A stretch of 64,000 nt of DNA, taken from Haloterrigena alkaliphila (GTDB taxonomy: Archaea; Halobacteriota; Halobacteria; Halobacteriales; Natrialbaceae). This document shows, in pieces, positions 1 through 8,503 of this stretch. The stretch's first letter is position 1. The number at the start of each line of letters is the position of its first letter. The position numbers were made by a program, and so were the translations under genes. Below the pieces are notes generated by a model. It did not search any database. It had not been told where the DNA came from and saw nothing but the letters and a program-made list of their open reading frames with translations. The stretch lies in NCBI RefSeq assembly GCF_017352155.2, contig NZ_CP071462.1, positions 3,759,493 through 3,823,492 of the forward strand. The letters are read 5' to 3'.

Positions 1-126
1 CCGTGGTACTTCTGCTCGCTCCTGCTCATCACCACCGTCGGCGCGATCGGCGGTCGAGCCGTCTGGACGCTCCTGTCGTTTCGAATCCGGTCGAAATCGC
101 TGGAGAGCAGGCAGCGAGACGCTTGA
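1..126 (+). CDS. C-terminal end of a membrane protein (truncated by window edge)
   Basis: The first 41 codons read open in frame 1 and end in TGA at 124-126. The peptide begins with a hydrophobic stretch (starting PWYFCSLLLITTVGAIGG) and ends in a charged tail rich in Arg, Ser and Glu. This pattern fits the last transmembrane helix and cytoplasmic tail of an integral membrane protein whose start lies outside the window. No family can be assigned from so short a piece. Confidence 0.5.
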   Translation, partial: PWYFCSLLLITTVGAIGGRAVWTLLSFRIRSKSLESRQRDA

Positions 127-185
127 ACGTATGATTTTTCGAACCGGGTGACGGCGACCGAACTCATCGCAAACCTGGTCCCCCC

Positions 186-1601
186 TTACTGACGGCGTTC
201 CTCGCCCTCATCCTCGCGGACGATCGGGGATCGGAACGCGACGTTAGCGTCACGGAGCCACCACGCAGTCTCGAGGCCGGCCCAGGTGAGTCCCGCCGCG
301 ACCCCGACGACGACGGCGGCGGCCTCGGTCACGCCGACCCAGACGGGGGCGACGAAGATCAACGCGTTGTAGAGTCGGTGAGGGAGAATCGACTCGACGA
401 TCGATCCGACGAATTCGACCGGCCGAAACCCGCCGGCGCCGGTTTCGGCGTCCCCGTCGTCGACCGTACGCGACTCGAGGCCGAGTTCCCGTGCGCTCTG
501 GCCGCCCTCGCTCTCGGCCCCGGTCTCGAGGCGTTCGGCGTCGTAGGGCATCGTCGACTCGACCTGCCAGACGACCTCGCCGGACTCGTCGACCGCCAGC
601 ACGCGGTTGCCGTGCGTATCGGTGATCAGCGTCTTCCCGTTCGGAAGGCGGTCGGCGTCGCGGGGCCACTGGATGCGGTCGTCCTCCCACTGCCACGTGC
701 GCGTCCACTCGCCGTCCTCACGCTGGAACTCCTGAACGCGGCCGTTCTCGGAGTCGGCGACGACGATCGCCGGACCGCCCCGCGATTCGGGGATGTAATC
801 GGGGTTGTGTTGTTCGTGCAGGATCTCGTACTCGTTCTCGCTACCGAGCGTCCAGTTTTCGACCACTCCCTCCTCCCGATCGAGGAAGACGACCTGATCC
901 TGGTTGCGCATGCTGACCATGATTCGACCTTCGTGTCGGCCCTCGTCGACGTACTCGACGTCGTTGATGTGGGCCCAATCGTTGGGGAACGCGTGGCCGC
1001 TCTCGAGGGCGAAATCGCTCTGAGCGTCCCAGAGCCACTCGACGACCTCCGTCTCCGTGTCGACGATGAACACCTGATCGGCGACGATATCGGCGACGAC
1101 CACGTGCCTCTCGTCGATGCGATCCGCGTCGTGCCACTCCGCGGCGGTCTCCTTGTGATCGTAGCGCTCGTAAACGATCTCGACGTCGCCGGTCTCGAGG
1201 TCGACGCGCTCGATGACGTTTCGCGCGCACGGCGGATCGGAACAGGTCGGGCCCTCGGTGTGGATCGTGTCGGTCGCCGCGTACTCGACGGTCAGCGGAT
1301 CGCCCTCGACGGGGTCCACGTCGAAGTACTTCGTCCGCGAGTTGTTGTAGTACAGCACGTCGCCGTCGGGTTCGTAGGCGGTTATGGTCCCCGCGCGTCC
1401 CGATTCGGTGACGACCGTGTGGTTCTCCGTCGGCGGGGCCCTCGGAACGGCCTCCTCCGACGCCGTCGAGAGGCCGCCCGCGGCTCCGTTGACGACGACG
1501 GCGGCCGAGAGGAGAACGAGGACGGCGAGTCCGATCCGTACTCGAGTGCGCGTGAGCGCCGATCGGGGGCGGACGGGCGGGGGACGGAACCGAGCACTCA
1601 C
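186..1601 (-). CDS. Arylsulfotransferase-like (ASST) beta-propeller membrane protein
   Basis: This 471-residue protein has a transmembrane helix near residues 23-41, a propeller region over about residues 60-350, and a second hydrophobic region around 405-445. The propeller holds His motifs typical of arylsulfotransferases: WAHINDVEY, EQHNPDYIP and DTHGNRVL. Bacterial ASST enzymes move sulfate between phenols, with His as the active-site residue; many haloarchaeal members are uncharacterised, so substrate and activity are inferred only. The domain order suggests an extracellular propeller tethered at both ends. The start is GTG at 1601, with a GGGTGA purine-rich stretch just upstream that is part of a 22-bp triplicate repeat. 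Confidence 0.75.
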   Translation of the reverse strand: MSARFRPPPVRPRSALTRTRVRIGLAVLVLLSAAVVVNGAAGGLSTASEEAVPRAPPTENHTVVTESGRAGTITAYEPDGDVLYYNNSRTKYFDVDPVEGDPLTVEYAATDTIHTEGPTCSDPPCARNVIERVDLETGDVEIVYERYDHKETAAEWHDADRIDERHVVVADIVADQVFIVDTETEVVEWLWDAQSDFALESGHAFPNDWAHINDVEYVDEGRHEGRIMVSMRNQDQVVFLDREEGVVENWTLGSENEYEILHEQHNPDYIPESRGGPAIVVADSENGRVQEFQREDGEWTRTWQWEDDRIQWPRDADRLPNGKTLITDTHGNRVLAVDESGEVVWQVESTMPYDAERLETGAESEGGQSARELGLESRTVDDGDAETGAGGFRPVEFVGSIVESILPHRLYNALIFVAPVWVGVTEAAAVVVGVAAGLTWAGLETAWWLRDANVAFRSPIVREDEGEERRQ

Positions 1602-1602
1602 G

Positions 1603-1668
1603 GGACGTCACCCGCACGCAGAGCGGACGTCACCCGCACGCAGAGCGGATGTCACCCCCACGCACGGC
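1603..1668. repeat. Three tandem 22-bp repeats before the ASST-like gene
   Basis: Units lie at 1603-1624, 1625-1646 and 1647-1668. The first two are identical and the third differs at a few positions. Each contains the core GACGTCACCCGCACGCA. They sit directly upstream of the GTG start at 1601 on the minus strand, so they could carry an operator or translation signal, or be simple slippage. Confidence 0.85.
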
Positions 1669-1974
1669 GGGAGCATCTGCGTGAACGCGACGGTAACTGG
1701 TTCTGCGCCTTCGACGGGCCGTCGCGTCGAGGGTAGCGGACGCGATGCCGGTCTGCGGGGAAGCGATCGGTCGGGGGATCTCTCGCCGCGTCGCTTTCGA
1801 GAGCGCGCTGCCGATGGCTGCACGGGGAACATCCGTCTCATTGGAACTGCACTCGGTAGTCGGCACACCATGCTACGGGATACCGCGACAGTAAACCCGC
1901 CCCCTTTCTGCTCAAGCCGAGAACGGTCCGAAAGCGACGTGTAGCGGTTCGACGATCGCGCCCGTGCGTGGTAC
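1669..1974. other. Intergenic region without a convincing gene
   Basis: Between the 22-bp repeats and the end of nucS I see no acidic, haloarchaeal-type reading frame. The open frames present encode Arg-rich peptides typical of antisense GC-rich DNA. A weak TATA-like GTTTACTG at about 1887-1895 (minus strand) has no good gene behind it. Confidence 0.5.
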
Positions 1975-2784
1975 TCACCCGTCGGTCGGCTCGAGCGACA
2001 CGAACTCGAGACCGTGCTCGCCGAGCAACCGTTCCGCGCGGTCGGTCACGGAGGGCGCGACCAGAATCCCGCGGACGTCGGCGTCGGCGTGGAGGTCCCG
2101 CGTCAGGGCGTCGACGTAGCGCCGGAGCTGGCTCACCGCGTCCGGCCCGACGCGGCGGCGCTTGAGTTCGACGACGACCGTTCGGCCCGCCGAATCCTCG
2201 CCGTAGATGTCGACGGCCCCGGCGGGCGTCGCTCGTTCCGTCGCAAGCGGCGTGAAGCCGGGTTCGAGCAGGGCGGGTTCCTCGAGGAGGCGCTGGCGGA
2301 GATCCTCCTCCGTCCCCGAGAGGGCGAGTTCGTTCTCGTCGGTGCCCGAGAACGTCGAGACCTGCAGGACGCGCTGGAAGCGGACCAGCAGCCGCTCGTC
2401 GGGGTTCGACCGGAGGCTCTCGAGGACGAGCGCGTCCGTTCCGTCGTCGTCTCCGGCGCCGTCGTTGTCTTCGTCTCCGTCAACCGCTCCCGCGCGGTCG
2501 CAGTAGACGTCGTGCTCGCAGCCCGGGGGCTGCCAGTTGACCGGCTGCTGGCCCTCGTCGGTGTGGACCAGCGCCGCCCCGTCGGGTTTGAGCATGACGT
2601 GGCGGTCGCCGGCCTCGAGTACGCTCGAGGCTCGCCCCTCGTAGTCGACGGTGCAGCGGCCGAAGACGGTCACGAGCGCCTCGCGCTCGATGCCGTCGGC
2701 GATGGCCTCGCGGGCGTCCTCGAGGGCGGGTCGCTCGAGGGTTACCGCGTGCGGGGACTGTTGTGTCGGTGTCCCGGAAGTCAC
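1975..2784 (-). CDS. nucS: Endonuclease NucS (EndoMS family)
   Basis: The 269-residue product matches NucS: an N-terminal DNA-binding half and a C-terminal RecB-like nuclease domain with the GAVDIYGED...VVVELKRRR core, in which Asp, Glu and Lys form the catalytic site. The family cuts branched or mismatched DNA and works with PCNA in archaeal repair. An Asp-rich insert (about residues 103-117) separates the halves and looks like halophilic decoration. I chose GTG at 2784 rather than the longer frame from 2865 because a TATA box at 2807-2815 lies about 27 nt upstream of it, the usual leaderless spacing. Confidence 0.9.
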   Translation of the reverse strand: MTSGTPTQQSPHAVTLERPALEDAREAIADGIEREALVTVFGRCTVDYEGRASSVLEAGDRHVMLKPDGAALVHTDEGQQPVNWQPPGCEHDVYCDRAGAVDGDEDNDGAGDDDGTDALVLESLRSNPDERLLVRFQRVLQVSTFSGTDENELALSGTEEDLRQRLLEEPALLEPGFTPLATERATPAGAVDIYGEDSAGRTVVVELKRRRVGPDAVSQLRRYVDALTRDLHADADVRGILVAPSVTDRAERLLGEHGLEFVSLEPTDG

Positions 2785-2806
2785 TGCGTTTGCGTAGCCC
2801 TCGCGC

Positions 2807-2815
2807 GAATAAAAG
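2807..2815 (-). promoter_or_regulatory. TATA box of nucS
   Basis: The top strand reads GAATAAAAG, which is CTTTTATTC on the gene strand. It is centred about 27 nt before the GTG at 2784, which decides the start of nucS. Confidence 0.6.
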
Positions 2816-2900
2816 CGGCCCGGACCGGTGATCCGAACCGCTTCTCGGGGGTGCGTGCTCGCCACCGATGCGCGACCGAGTGGTAGCGGTTGTCAAAAAC

Positions 2901-2908
2901 GCTTATCT
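2901..2908 (+). promoter_or_regulatory. TATA box of the lipoprotein gene at 2934
   Basis: GCTTATCT lies about 29 nt before the ATG at 2934 and favours that start over upstream in-frame ATGs at 2868 and 2919. Confidence 0.5.
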
Positions 2909-2933
2909 TCGGGGATCTATGCGTACGAGTCGA

Positions 2934-3542
2934 ATGACGAACGGTCACGACCGCCGCCGATTCATCCAGATCGCCGGCACTGGTGCCGCTGCATCGCTCG
3001 CCGGCTGTGCGCAACTCGACTCGCTAATGCAGTCCGACGGCGACTCGAGCGACGCGGTCACGGTCGCGGTGGCTCCGGACCGGGAGGAGATGCAGGCTCT
3101 CAACGAGGAGATTCAATCGGAGGTCGAGAACGGCAATCTCAGCCGTCAGGAGGCCCAGCAGCGGATGGTATCGGAGCAGCAAAATCTGACCGAAGCGGCC
3201 GCGACGGAGTTCGAGGAGTCGGCCGACGGCAGCGATATCTCGATCGAGGACGCCGAGACGCAGTACGGCCTCTTCCGCGTCACCGGCTCCGACGAAGCGA
3301 TCATGAGCGCGCTTCGATCGGGCGAGATCAGCGGCATCTATCCCGGCGACCAGTACGACGCGTTCGTCCGGCGACAGGAACAACAGGCCCAGCGCCGGCA
3401 GATGCTCCAGGAACGGCAGCAACAGGCGGAGCAACAGGAGAACGGTACCGAAACCGAGTCGGGTCCCGGAAACGAGACGGGCGATTCGGACGGCGGGAAC
3501 GAGACCGAGAACTCGAGCGACGGAAACGTGACCGCCGAGTAA
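2934..3542 (+). CDS. Tat-exported lipoprotein, Gln/Glu-rich, with sequon-rich tail
   Basis: The 202-residue protein opens with a twin-arginine signal (RRRFIQIAGTG) and a lipobox LAGC, so it should be exported folded and lipid-anchored. The body is helical and charged: an EEM..LNEEIQSEVENG segment, then a compact region ending AIMSALRSGEISGIYPGDQYD. This is followed by a Gln-rich coiled-coil-like stretch (residues about 140-165) and a tail with several N-X-T sequons (NGTE, NETG, NETE, NVTA). I do not recognise a named domain. The tail style is shared with the lipoproteins at 20536 and 21509. Confidence 0.7.
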   Translation: MTNGHDRRRFIQIAGTGAAASLAGCAQLDSLMQSDGDSSDAVTVAVAPDREEMQALNEEIQSEVENGNLSRQEAQQRMVSEQQNLTEAAATEFEESADGSDISIEDAETQYGLFRVTGSDEAIMSALRSGEISGIYPGDQYDAFVRRQEQQAQRRQMLQERQQQAEQQENGTETESGPGNETGDSDGGNETENSSDGNVTAE

Positions 3543-3611
3543 CTCGAGGCGCGCGTTCCGGCGTCGATGTCTCGAACCGTCGATGCCTCAATGCCTCGAT
3601 CCGTCGATCCG

Positions 3612-4097
3612 CTATCGGTCGACGCCGAACGGACTCTCGCGCTCGGTCCAGTTCCAGCCCGGCAAGCGCTCCTGGAAGCCGGCCGCCAGCGCCGCCTCGC
3701 AGTCGTCGACGCCCGCATTCTCGTCTTCCTCGCCGTGGACTCGCAGGTCGGCGTAGTGAAACGTCGCCTCGCCGAGGGTCCGCAGCGGCTGCTCGCCGGC
3801 GATGGTCGCGGCCAGTTCTCGCCCGAGGATCTCGTCGACGACGAAGCCCGGGTAATCGCCCTCGACGTCGAGTTCGCGGAGGATCGCGACCAGCGCGGCG
3901 ACGTTGACCGCCAGATCGCCGTCGACGAAGACGTCGTCCACCGCCGCGACGTACTGCGCCTCCGTGACGTGGTCGACGTCGGTATCGAAGATCTCGCCGA
4001 GATCGTCGCGGACGCGATTGACGAGCGGAACGACCGTCTCGGCTCGGTTCGCGACCCAATCTCGCTCCGTCACGACGCGTTCGTGCGTGAGGTGCAT
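3612..4097 (-). CDS. Conserved haloarchaeal protein of unknown function
   Basis: This 161-residue acidic protein starts MHLTHERVVTERDWV and has no signal peptide or membrane helix. Its first 80 residues look all-helical and the C-terminal part contains GEATFHYADLRVHGEED. Codon use and acidity are those of a genuine haloarchaeal gene. A T-rich stretch at about 4121-4127 lies roughly 27 nt before the start. I do not recognise a family. It stands alone, divergent from fttA. Confidence 0.65.
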   Translation of the reverse strand: MHLTHERVVTERDWVANRAETVVPLVNRVRDDLGEIFDTDVDHVTEAQYVAAVDDVFVDGDLAVNVAALVAILRELDVEGDYPGFVVDEILGRELAATIAGEQPLRTLGEATFHYADLRVHGEEDENAGVDDCEAALAAGFQERLPGWNWTERESPFGVDR

Positions 4098-4428
4098 ACC
4101 CCCAGTTCGCGGTCGACGGCCCTGATTTTTGCGAAGGCTTATATACGACGCAAAGAATAGCGTCCGATAAGCGGGTTCTCCCTGGAATCTTCCCGCACGA
4201 ACCAGGACAACCGACGGGAGCGTATTCGTCGCGAGACGGTCTCACACGGATGATCCGGACTACGAGACGTTTGTCGTCGTCCCACGTGGGCGACGCGACA
4301 CACCGATATCGCCGGTACGATGGAGTGCGGCCGACCGTCGAATCGTCTCGTCCACCGGCGTCCGTGAGAACCGGCCCGACACGTTCGCTCTCCGGCGGCG
4401 AGTTCACGCAAGCCACAATCGGCGACCT
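4098..4428. promoter_or_regulatory. Long intergenic region / possible fttA leader
   Basis: A strong TATA-like CTTATATACG at about 4138-4147 points toward fttA and would place transcription some 260 nt before the fttA start. The stretch has no acidic reading frame. A hairpin at 4273-4299 has a central palindrome CCCACGTGGG and a mostly paired stem with one bulge. It may be a structured 5' leader. Another promoter closer to fttA cannot be excluded. Confidence 0.4.
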
Positions 4429-6363
4429 ATGAGTACTGTAGAGCAGCAACTCGACGATTTGAAAGCACAGATCACGAGCGAGTTACCGAGCGATATCTCG
4501 GTTTCCTCGGTGAAATACGAAGGCCCCGAAGTGGTCGTCTACACGCGCGATCCGAAGAAGTTCGCGCGACAGGGCGACCTCATCCGGCAACTCGCCAGCA
4601 AACTCCGCAAGCGGATCACCGTCCGCCCGGACCCGAGCGTTCTCTCGCGGCCCGACGAGGCCCGCGAGGAGATCATGAACGTCATCCCCGAGAACGCCGG
4701 CGTCACCGACCTGGACTTCCACGCCGACACCGGCGAGGTCGTCATCGAGGCCGAAAAGCCCGGCATGGTCATCGGCCGCCACGGGTCGACGCTTCGGGAA
4801 ATCACCAAGAACGTGGGCTGGACGCCCGAAGTCGTCCGCACGCCACCGATCGAGTCCTCGACGGTCTCGAACGTCCGGAGCTTCCTCAAGCAGGAACGCG
4901 ACGAGCGACGGGACATCCTCGAGAAAGTCGGCCGGCAGATCCACCGCGAGGAGATGTCCGACGACGAGTACGTCCGCATCTCCACGCTGGGCTGTTGTCG
5001 CGAAGTCGGTCGAGCCTCCTTCATCCTCTCGACGCCGGAGACGCGCATCCTCATCGACTGCGGCGACAAGCCCGGTGCCGAGGGCGAGGTTCCCTACCTC
5101 CACGCGCCCGAGGCATTCGGCGCGGGTCCACAGACCATCGACGCCGTGGTCCTCACCCACGCCCACCTCGACCACTCCGCGCTGATTCCCCTCCTGTTCA
5201 AGTACGGCTACGACGGGCCGATTTACTGTACCGAACCCACTCGAGACCTGATGGGGCTGCTGACGCTGGACTACCTCGACGTCGCCGCCAAGGAGGGCCG
5301 CACCCCGCCCTACGAGTCCGAACAGGTCCGCGAGGCGATCAAGCACACCATCCCGCTCGAGTACGGCGACGTCACGGACATCGCGCCGGACGTCAAACTC
5401 ACCTTCCACAACGCGGGTCACATCCTCGGTTCGGCCGTCTCGCACTTCCACATCGGTGACGGCCTCTACAACGTCGCCTTCTCCGGCGACATCCACTACG
5501 AGGACACCCGGCTGTTCAACGGCGCGGTCAACGACTTCCCGCGCGTCGAGACGCTCGTCCTCGAGTCGACCTACGGCGGGCGCAACGACTACCAGACCGA
5601 TCAGGACGACTCAGAGCGCACGCTCAAGGAGGTCATCAGCGAGACCACCGAACGCGGCGGCAAGGTCGTCATCCCCGCGTTCGCGGTGGGCCGCTCGCAG
5701 GAGATCATGCTCGTCTTGGAGGAGGCGATGCGAAAGGGCGAGATCCCCCGCGTTCCAGTCCACTTGGACGGGATGATCTGGGAGGCGACGGCGATCCACA
5801 CGACCTACCCCGAGTACCTCCGCGACGACCTGCGCGACCGGATCTTCCACGATGACGAGAACCCCTTCCTCGCCGAGGAGTTCAATCACATCGACGGCGG
5901 CGAGGAGGAACGCCAGGACGTCGCCGACGGCGACTCCTGTATCATCCTCTCGACCTCGGGGATGGTCGAGGGCGGCCCGATCATGTCTTGGCTCGGCCAC
6001 ATCGGCCCGGATCCGGAGTCGACGCTGGTCTTCGTCGGCTACCAGGCCCAGGGGACCCTCGGCCGACGCATTCAAAATGGCTGGGACGAGATCCCCACCA
6101 GCGAGGTCGGCGCCATGGGCGACAACAACTCTCGGGGCACCCTCTCGCTGAACATGGACGTCGAGACCGTCGACGGCTTCTCCGGCCACGCCGACCGCGC
6201 CGGCCTCGAGAACTTCGTCAAGACGATGAATCCGCGCCCCGAGAAGGTGCTCTGCGTCCACGGCGACGAGCGCTCCGTCCAGGACCTCTCCTCGGCGCTG
6301 TACCACGACTACAACATGCGGACGTTCGCGCCGAAGAACCTCGAGACCTTCCGCTTCTTGTAA
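4429..6363 (+). CDS. fttA: Transcription termination ribonuclease FttA (aCPSF1), KH + MBL + beta-CASP
   Basis: The 644-residue protein has the full aCPSF1 layout. KH-type RNA-binding domains fill about residues 1-150 (GMVIGRHGS near 112), then a metallo-beta-lactamase fold and beta-CASP domain. Zinc ligands are visible: HAHLDH with His244, His246, Asp248 and His249, then His331 (GHILGS), Asp354 (SGDIH) and His611 (CVHGDE); His587 lies in SGHADR. The family cleaves nascent RNA and drives 3'-end formation and factor-dependent termination in archaea. Length is that of the family. The start fits a known type N terminus (MSTVEQQLDDLK). It is followed by an unusual run of hairpins (6373-6693). Confidence 0.97.
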   Translation: MSTVEQQLDDLKAQITSELPSDISVSSVKYEGPEVVVYTRDPKKFARQGDLIRQLASKLRKRITVRPDPSVLSRPDEAREEIMNVIPENAGVTDLDFHADTGEVVIEAEKPGMVIGRHGSTLREITKNVGWTPEVVRTPPIESSTVSNVRSFLKQERDERRDILEKVGRQIHREEMSDDEYVRISTLGCCREVGRASFILSTPETRILIDCGDKPGAEGEVPYLHAPEAFGAGPQTIDAVVLTHAHLDHSALIPLLFKYGYDGPIYCTEPTRDLMGLLTLDYLDVAAKEGRTPPYESEQVREAIKHTIPLEYGDVTDIAPDVKLTFHNAGHILGSAVSHFHIGDGLYNVAFSGDIHYEDTRLFNGAVNDFPRVETLVLESTYGGRNDYQTDQDDSERTLKEVISETTERGGKVVIPAFAVGRSQEIMLVLEEAMRKGEIPRVPVHLDGMIWEATAIHTTYPEYLRDDLRDRIFHDDENPFLAEEFNHIDGGEEERQDVADGDSCIILSTSGMVEGGPIMSWLGHIGPDPESTLVFVGYQAQGTLGRRIQNGWDEIPTSEVGAMGDNNSRGTLSLNMDVETVDGFSGHADRAGLENFVKTMNPRPEKVLCVHGDERSVQDLSSALYHDYNMRTFAPKNLETFRFL

Positions 6364-6372
6364 AGCCGTCGG

Positions 6373-6693
6373 CGAGCCCTGGCGGGCTCGTTCCGCGGCT
6401 TCGCCGTCTTCTCGCGGGCTTTACCCGCTCGAACGGTCCGTGGAGCGTTGCTCCACGCGACTCCACCTCGAGGTCGCTTCGCGACCTCGCATCGCTCGCC
6501 CGTTACGATTCTACCGGAGCGCCGGCGGCGCTCCGGTCGCCCGGAAATCTTCGATTTCCGCAGGCCACCAGGCACAGCCGTGGCGCGGCGCGCGGATCCG
6601 CGCGCCGCGCGAGAGCCTGCCCTCCCCCGTGACTCGAGCGCGCGCTCTCATTTCGAGTCGCGCGCTCGAGTCGGCCACCGCGCTGTGGCAGGC
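6373..6693. repeat. Array of perfect inverted repeats (hairpins) after fttA
   Basis: At least seven perfect stems occur in about 320 nt. They are 6373-6390 (7-bp stem, TGGC loop), 6439-6457 (8 bp, GTT loop), 6469-6489 (9 bp, TTC loop), 6513-6537 (11 bp, GGC loop) and 6542-6560 (8 bp, TTC loop). A 28-bp perfect palindrome follows at 6583-6610. Last is a 14-bp stem 6631-6644/6659-6672, enclosed by 6615-6621/6687-6693. No gene lies here. Such GC-rich hairpins with TTC loops recall mobile palindromic intergenic units, but their role is unknown. Confidence 0.85.
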
Positions 6694-6784
6694 CGATCTC
6701 GTGAAGCCCTTTGGCTGATCGGGTTCAGTGACGCCTACTCGAGTGTTCTGCTGCGTCGGGAGAATCGTGATCGGCGAGGGTCGA

Positions 6785-7588
6785 TCAGGAGAGTTGCTTC
6801 GAGAGCCAGTCCAGGTTCGTCGCGATCGTCGCGATCACGATCGCACCGATCGAGATGAGGATGAGGAACGTCGAGACGACGCTCACCATCGGATCCAGCG
6901 ACTGTCGCAGCGCTTGCCAGGCCACGACCGGGATCGTCTCCGTGCCGTGGCTCGAGAGGAACAGCGCCATCACGAACTCCTGGAGGCTGACGATGAACGC
7001 GAGCAGCGCGCCGACGAAGATCCCGTGTTTGACGTTCGGGAGGACGGCGTAGACGAACGACTGAATCGGCCCCGCGCCGAGGTCCCTCGCGGCGTCGAGC
7101 AGTTGCCAGTCGAACCGGCTGAAGACGGACCGCATCACGAAGTAGACGAGCGGCGTCGCCCACAGCGTGTGCGCGAGGATGATGCTCAGGTAGGAGGCGT
7201 CCAGCCCGGCCCTGACGAAGTAGACGCGCATCGAGATCCCGAGAATGATCGGCGGGATCAGCAGCGGGACGAGGACGAGGGGCGCGAGCAGCTGCCCGGC
7301 CCGGCCGTCGTCGAGTTCGTGCCCGAACGCCGCCGTGACGCCCAGCGTCGTCGCGACGACCGTCGTCCCGACGCCGACGAGGAGGCTGTTGTCGAACGCC
7401 GACATCCAGCGCGTTTCCTCGAGGAACGAGCGGTAGTGGACCAGCGAGTAGCTCTCGGGCGGAAAGGCGAGATTGCCCGACTCAGCGAAGGAGGTCACGA
7501 CGACCACGACGAGGGGCAACAGCATGAACGTCAGGATCGCCAGATAGCCCGCTCGGAACAGGGCGTTCTCGAGGGTCTCTCTACGCAT
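6785..7588 (-). CDS. ABC transporter permease, PotC type
   Basis: The 267-residue protein has about six membrane helices and the EAA-type loop LDAARDLGAGPIQSFVYAVLP that docks on the ATPase. It resembles PotC of spermidine/putrescine importers. I chose ATG 7588 (MRRETLENALF) because it overlaps the end of the upstream permease by 8 nt, a typical coupled arrangement; the longer frame from 7636 would overlap far more. It is the last gene of the importer operon. Confidence 0.88.
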   Translation of the reverse strand: MRRETLENALFRAGYLAILTFMLLPLVVVVVTSFAESGNLAFPPESYSLVHYRSFLEETRWMSAFDNSLLVGVGTTVVATTLGVTAAFGHELDDGRAGQLLAPLVLVPLLIPPIILGISMRVYFVRAGLDASYLSIILAHTLWATPLVYFVMRSVFSRFDWQLLDAARDLGAGPIQSFVYAVLPNVKHGIFVGALLAFIVSLQEFVMALFLSSHGTETIPVVAWQALRQSLDPMVSVVSTFLILISIGAIVIATIATNLDWLSKQLS

Positions 7589-8501
7589 ACTCCATCTCAC
7601 CTCCGAAGCGGCCGAGCGCGACGGTGAGAACGGCAACGCTCACGAGCATCAACACCAGCATGACGACCGAGTACGCGGTCGCGATCTCCCACTGGAGGTT
7701 CGACAGCAACCGCTTCTCGACTTCGATCGCGAACGCCTGGTCCCGCGCACCGAGGAGCCCCGGTGCGGCGTACGCGCCGACGCTCCAGGCGAAGGAGATC
7801 ACCGTCGCGACGATGATCCCGGGCATCGCCTGGGGGACGACGACCTCGAGGAACGAGCGCGGACGGCTCGCTCCGAGGTCGCGAGCGGCCTCGACGAGCC
7901 CCCAGTCCATCGTCGACAGGACGCTGTAGATCGCCAGGACGGCGTAGGGCAGGACGATGTAGACCTGACCGACGATCACGCCGACCGTTCCGGGGGCGAA
8001 CTGGATCGGCTCCGAGACGAGATTCAGCCCCAGGAGCACGTCGTTGAGCGTTCCGTTCGGCGAGAGCAGCGGTCGGAACGCGTAGGTCTTGATCACGAGC
8101 GTCGTCAACAGGGGCAGGACGACCGAGAACAGCAGTGCCGACTTGACCAGCCCCTCGGCTCGCCGGATCGCGTAGGCGTAAAACAGCGCGACCACGACCG
8201 TGATCGCCGTGGCCGCCAGCCCCAGTTTGAACGAATAGATGATGGGCTCGAGCAACACGCCGTTGGTGAACACCTCGACGTAGCCGTCCACCGACCAGGT
8301 CCCCTCGGCGTAGCGAAGGTCGGACGACCCGCCGGTGAGGCTGATCCGCAGCAGGATCAGGAACGGGGCGACGAAGAGCAGCAACTCGAAGACCAGTAGC
8401 GGGGCCATCAGCAACAGCGCCCGCTTCGAGCGCGACCGCTTCCGGAGCGGTTCCCAGAGCCGAGCGATCGGCGCCGGCAGCGACGATTGCGTTCCCGACA
8501 T
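7581..8501 (-). CDS. ABC transporter permease, PotB type
   Basis: The 306-residue inner permease begins with a cytoplasmic basic N terminus (LRKRSRSKRA) followed by six predicted helices. The coupling motif VEAARDLGASRPRSFLEVVVP is clear near residue 205-225. It pairs with the PotC-type permease downstream and lies 2 nt after the ATPase gene, so all four genes form one operon. The solute cannot be read from sequence: polyamines are the family default, but related systems carry other organic cations or iron. Confidence 0.88.
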   Translation of the reverse strand: MSGTQSSLPAPIARLWEPLRKRSRSKRALLLMAPLLVFELLLFVAPFLILLRISLTGGSSDLRYAEGTWSVDGYVEVFTNGVLLEPIIYSFKLGLAATAITVVVALFYAYAIRRAEGLVKSALLFSVVLPLLTTLVIKTYAFRPLLSPNGTLNDVLLGLNLVSEPIQFAPGTVGVIVGQVYIVLPYAVLAIYSVLSTMDWGLVEAARDLGASRPRSFLEVVVPQAMPGIIVATVISFAWSVGAYAAPGLLGARDQAFAIEVEKRLLSNLQWEIATAYSVVMLVLMLVSVAVLTVALGRFGGEMEYA

Positions 8502-8503
8502 CG

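Noticed and set aside
378..1736. 452-codon frame on the plus strand
   Set aside because: It is antisense to the ASST-like gene, poor in family motifs and basic towards its end; an artefact of GC-rich codons.
1608..1871. 87-codon minus-strand frame upstream of the ASST-like gene
   Set aside because: Arg/Pro/Ser-rich, not acidic, runs through the 22-bp repeats, and only a weak TATA-like element.
6373..6693. CRISPR array
   Set aside because: The hairpins differ in sequence and spacing; there are no repeated units with spacers.
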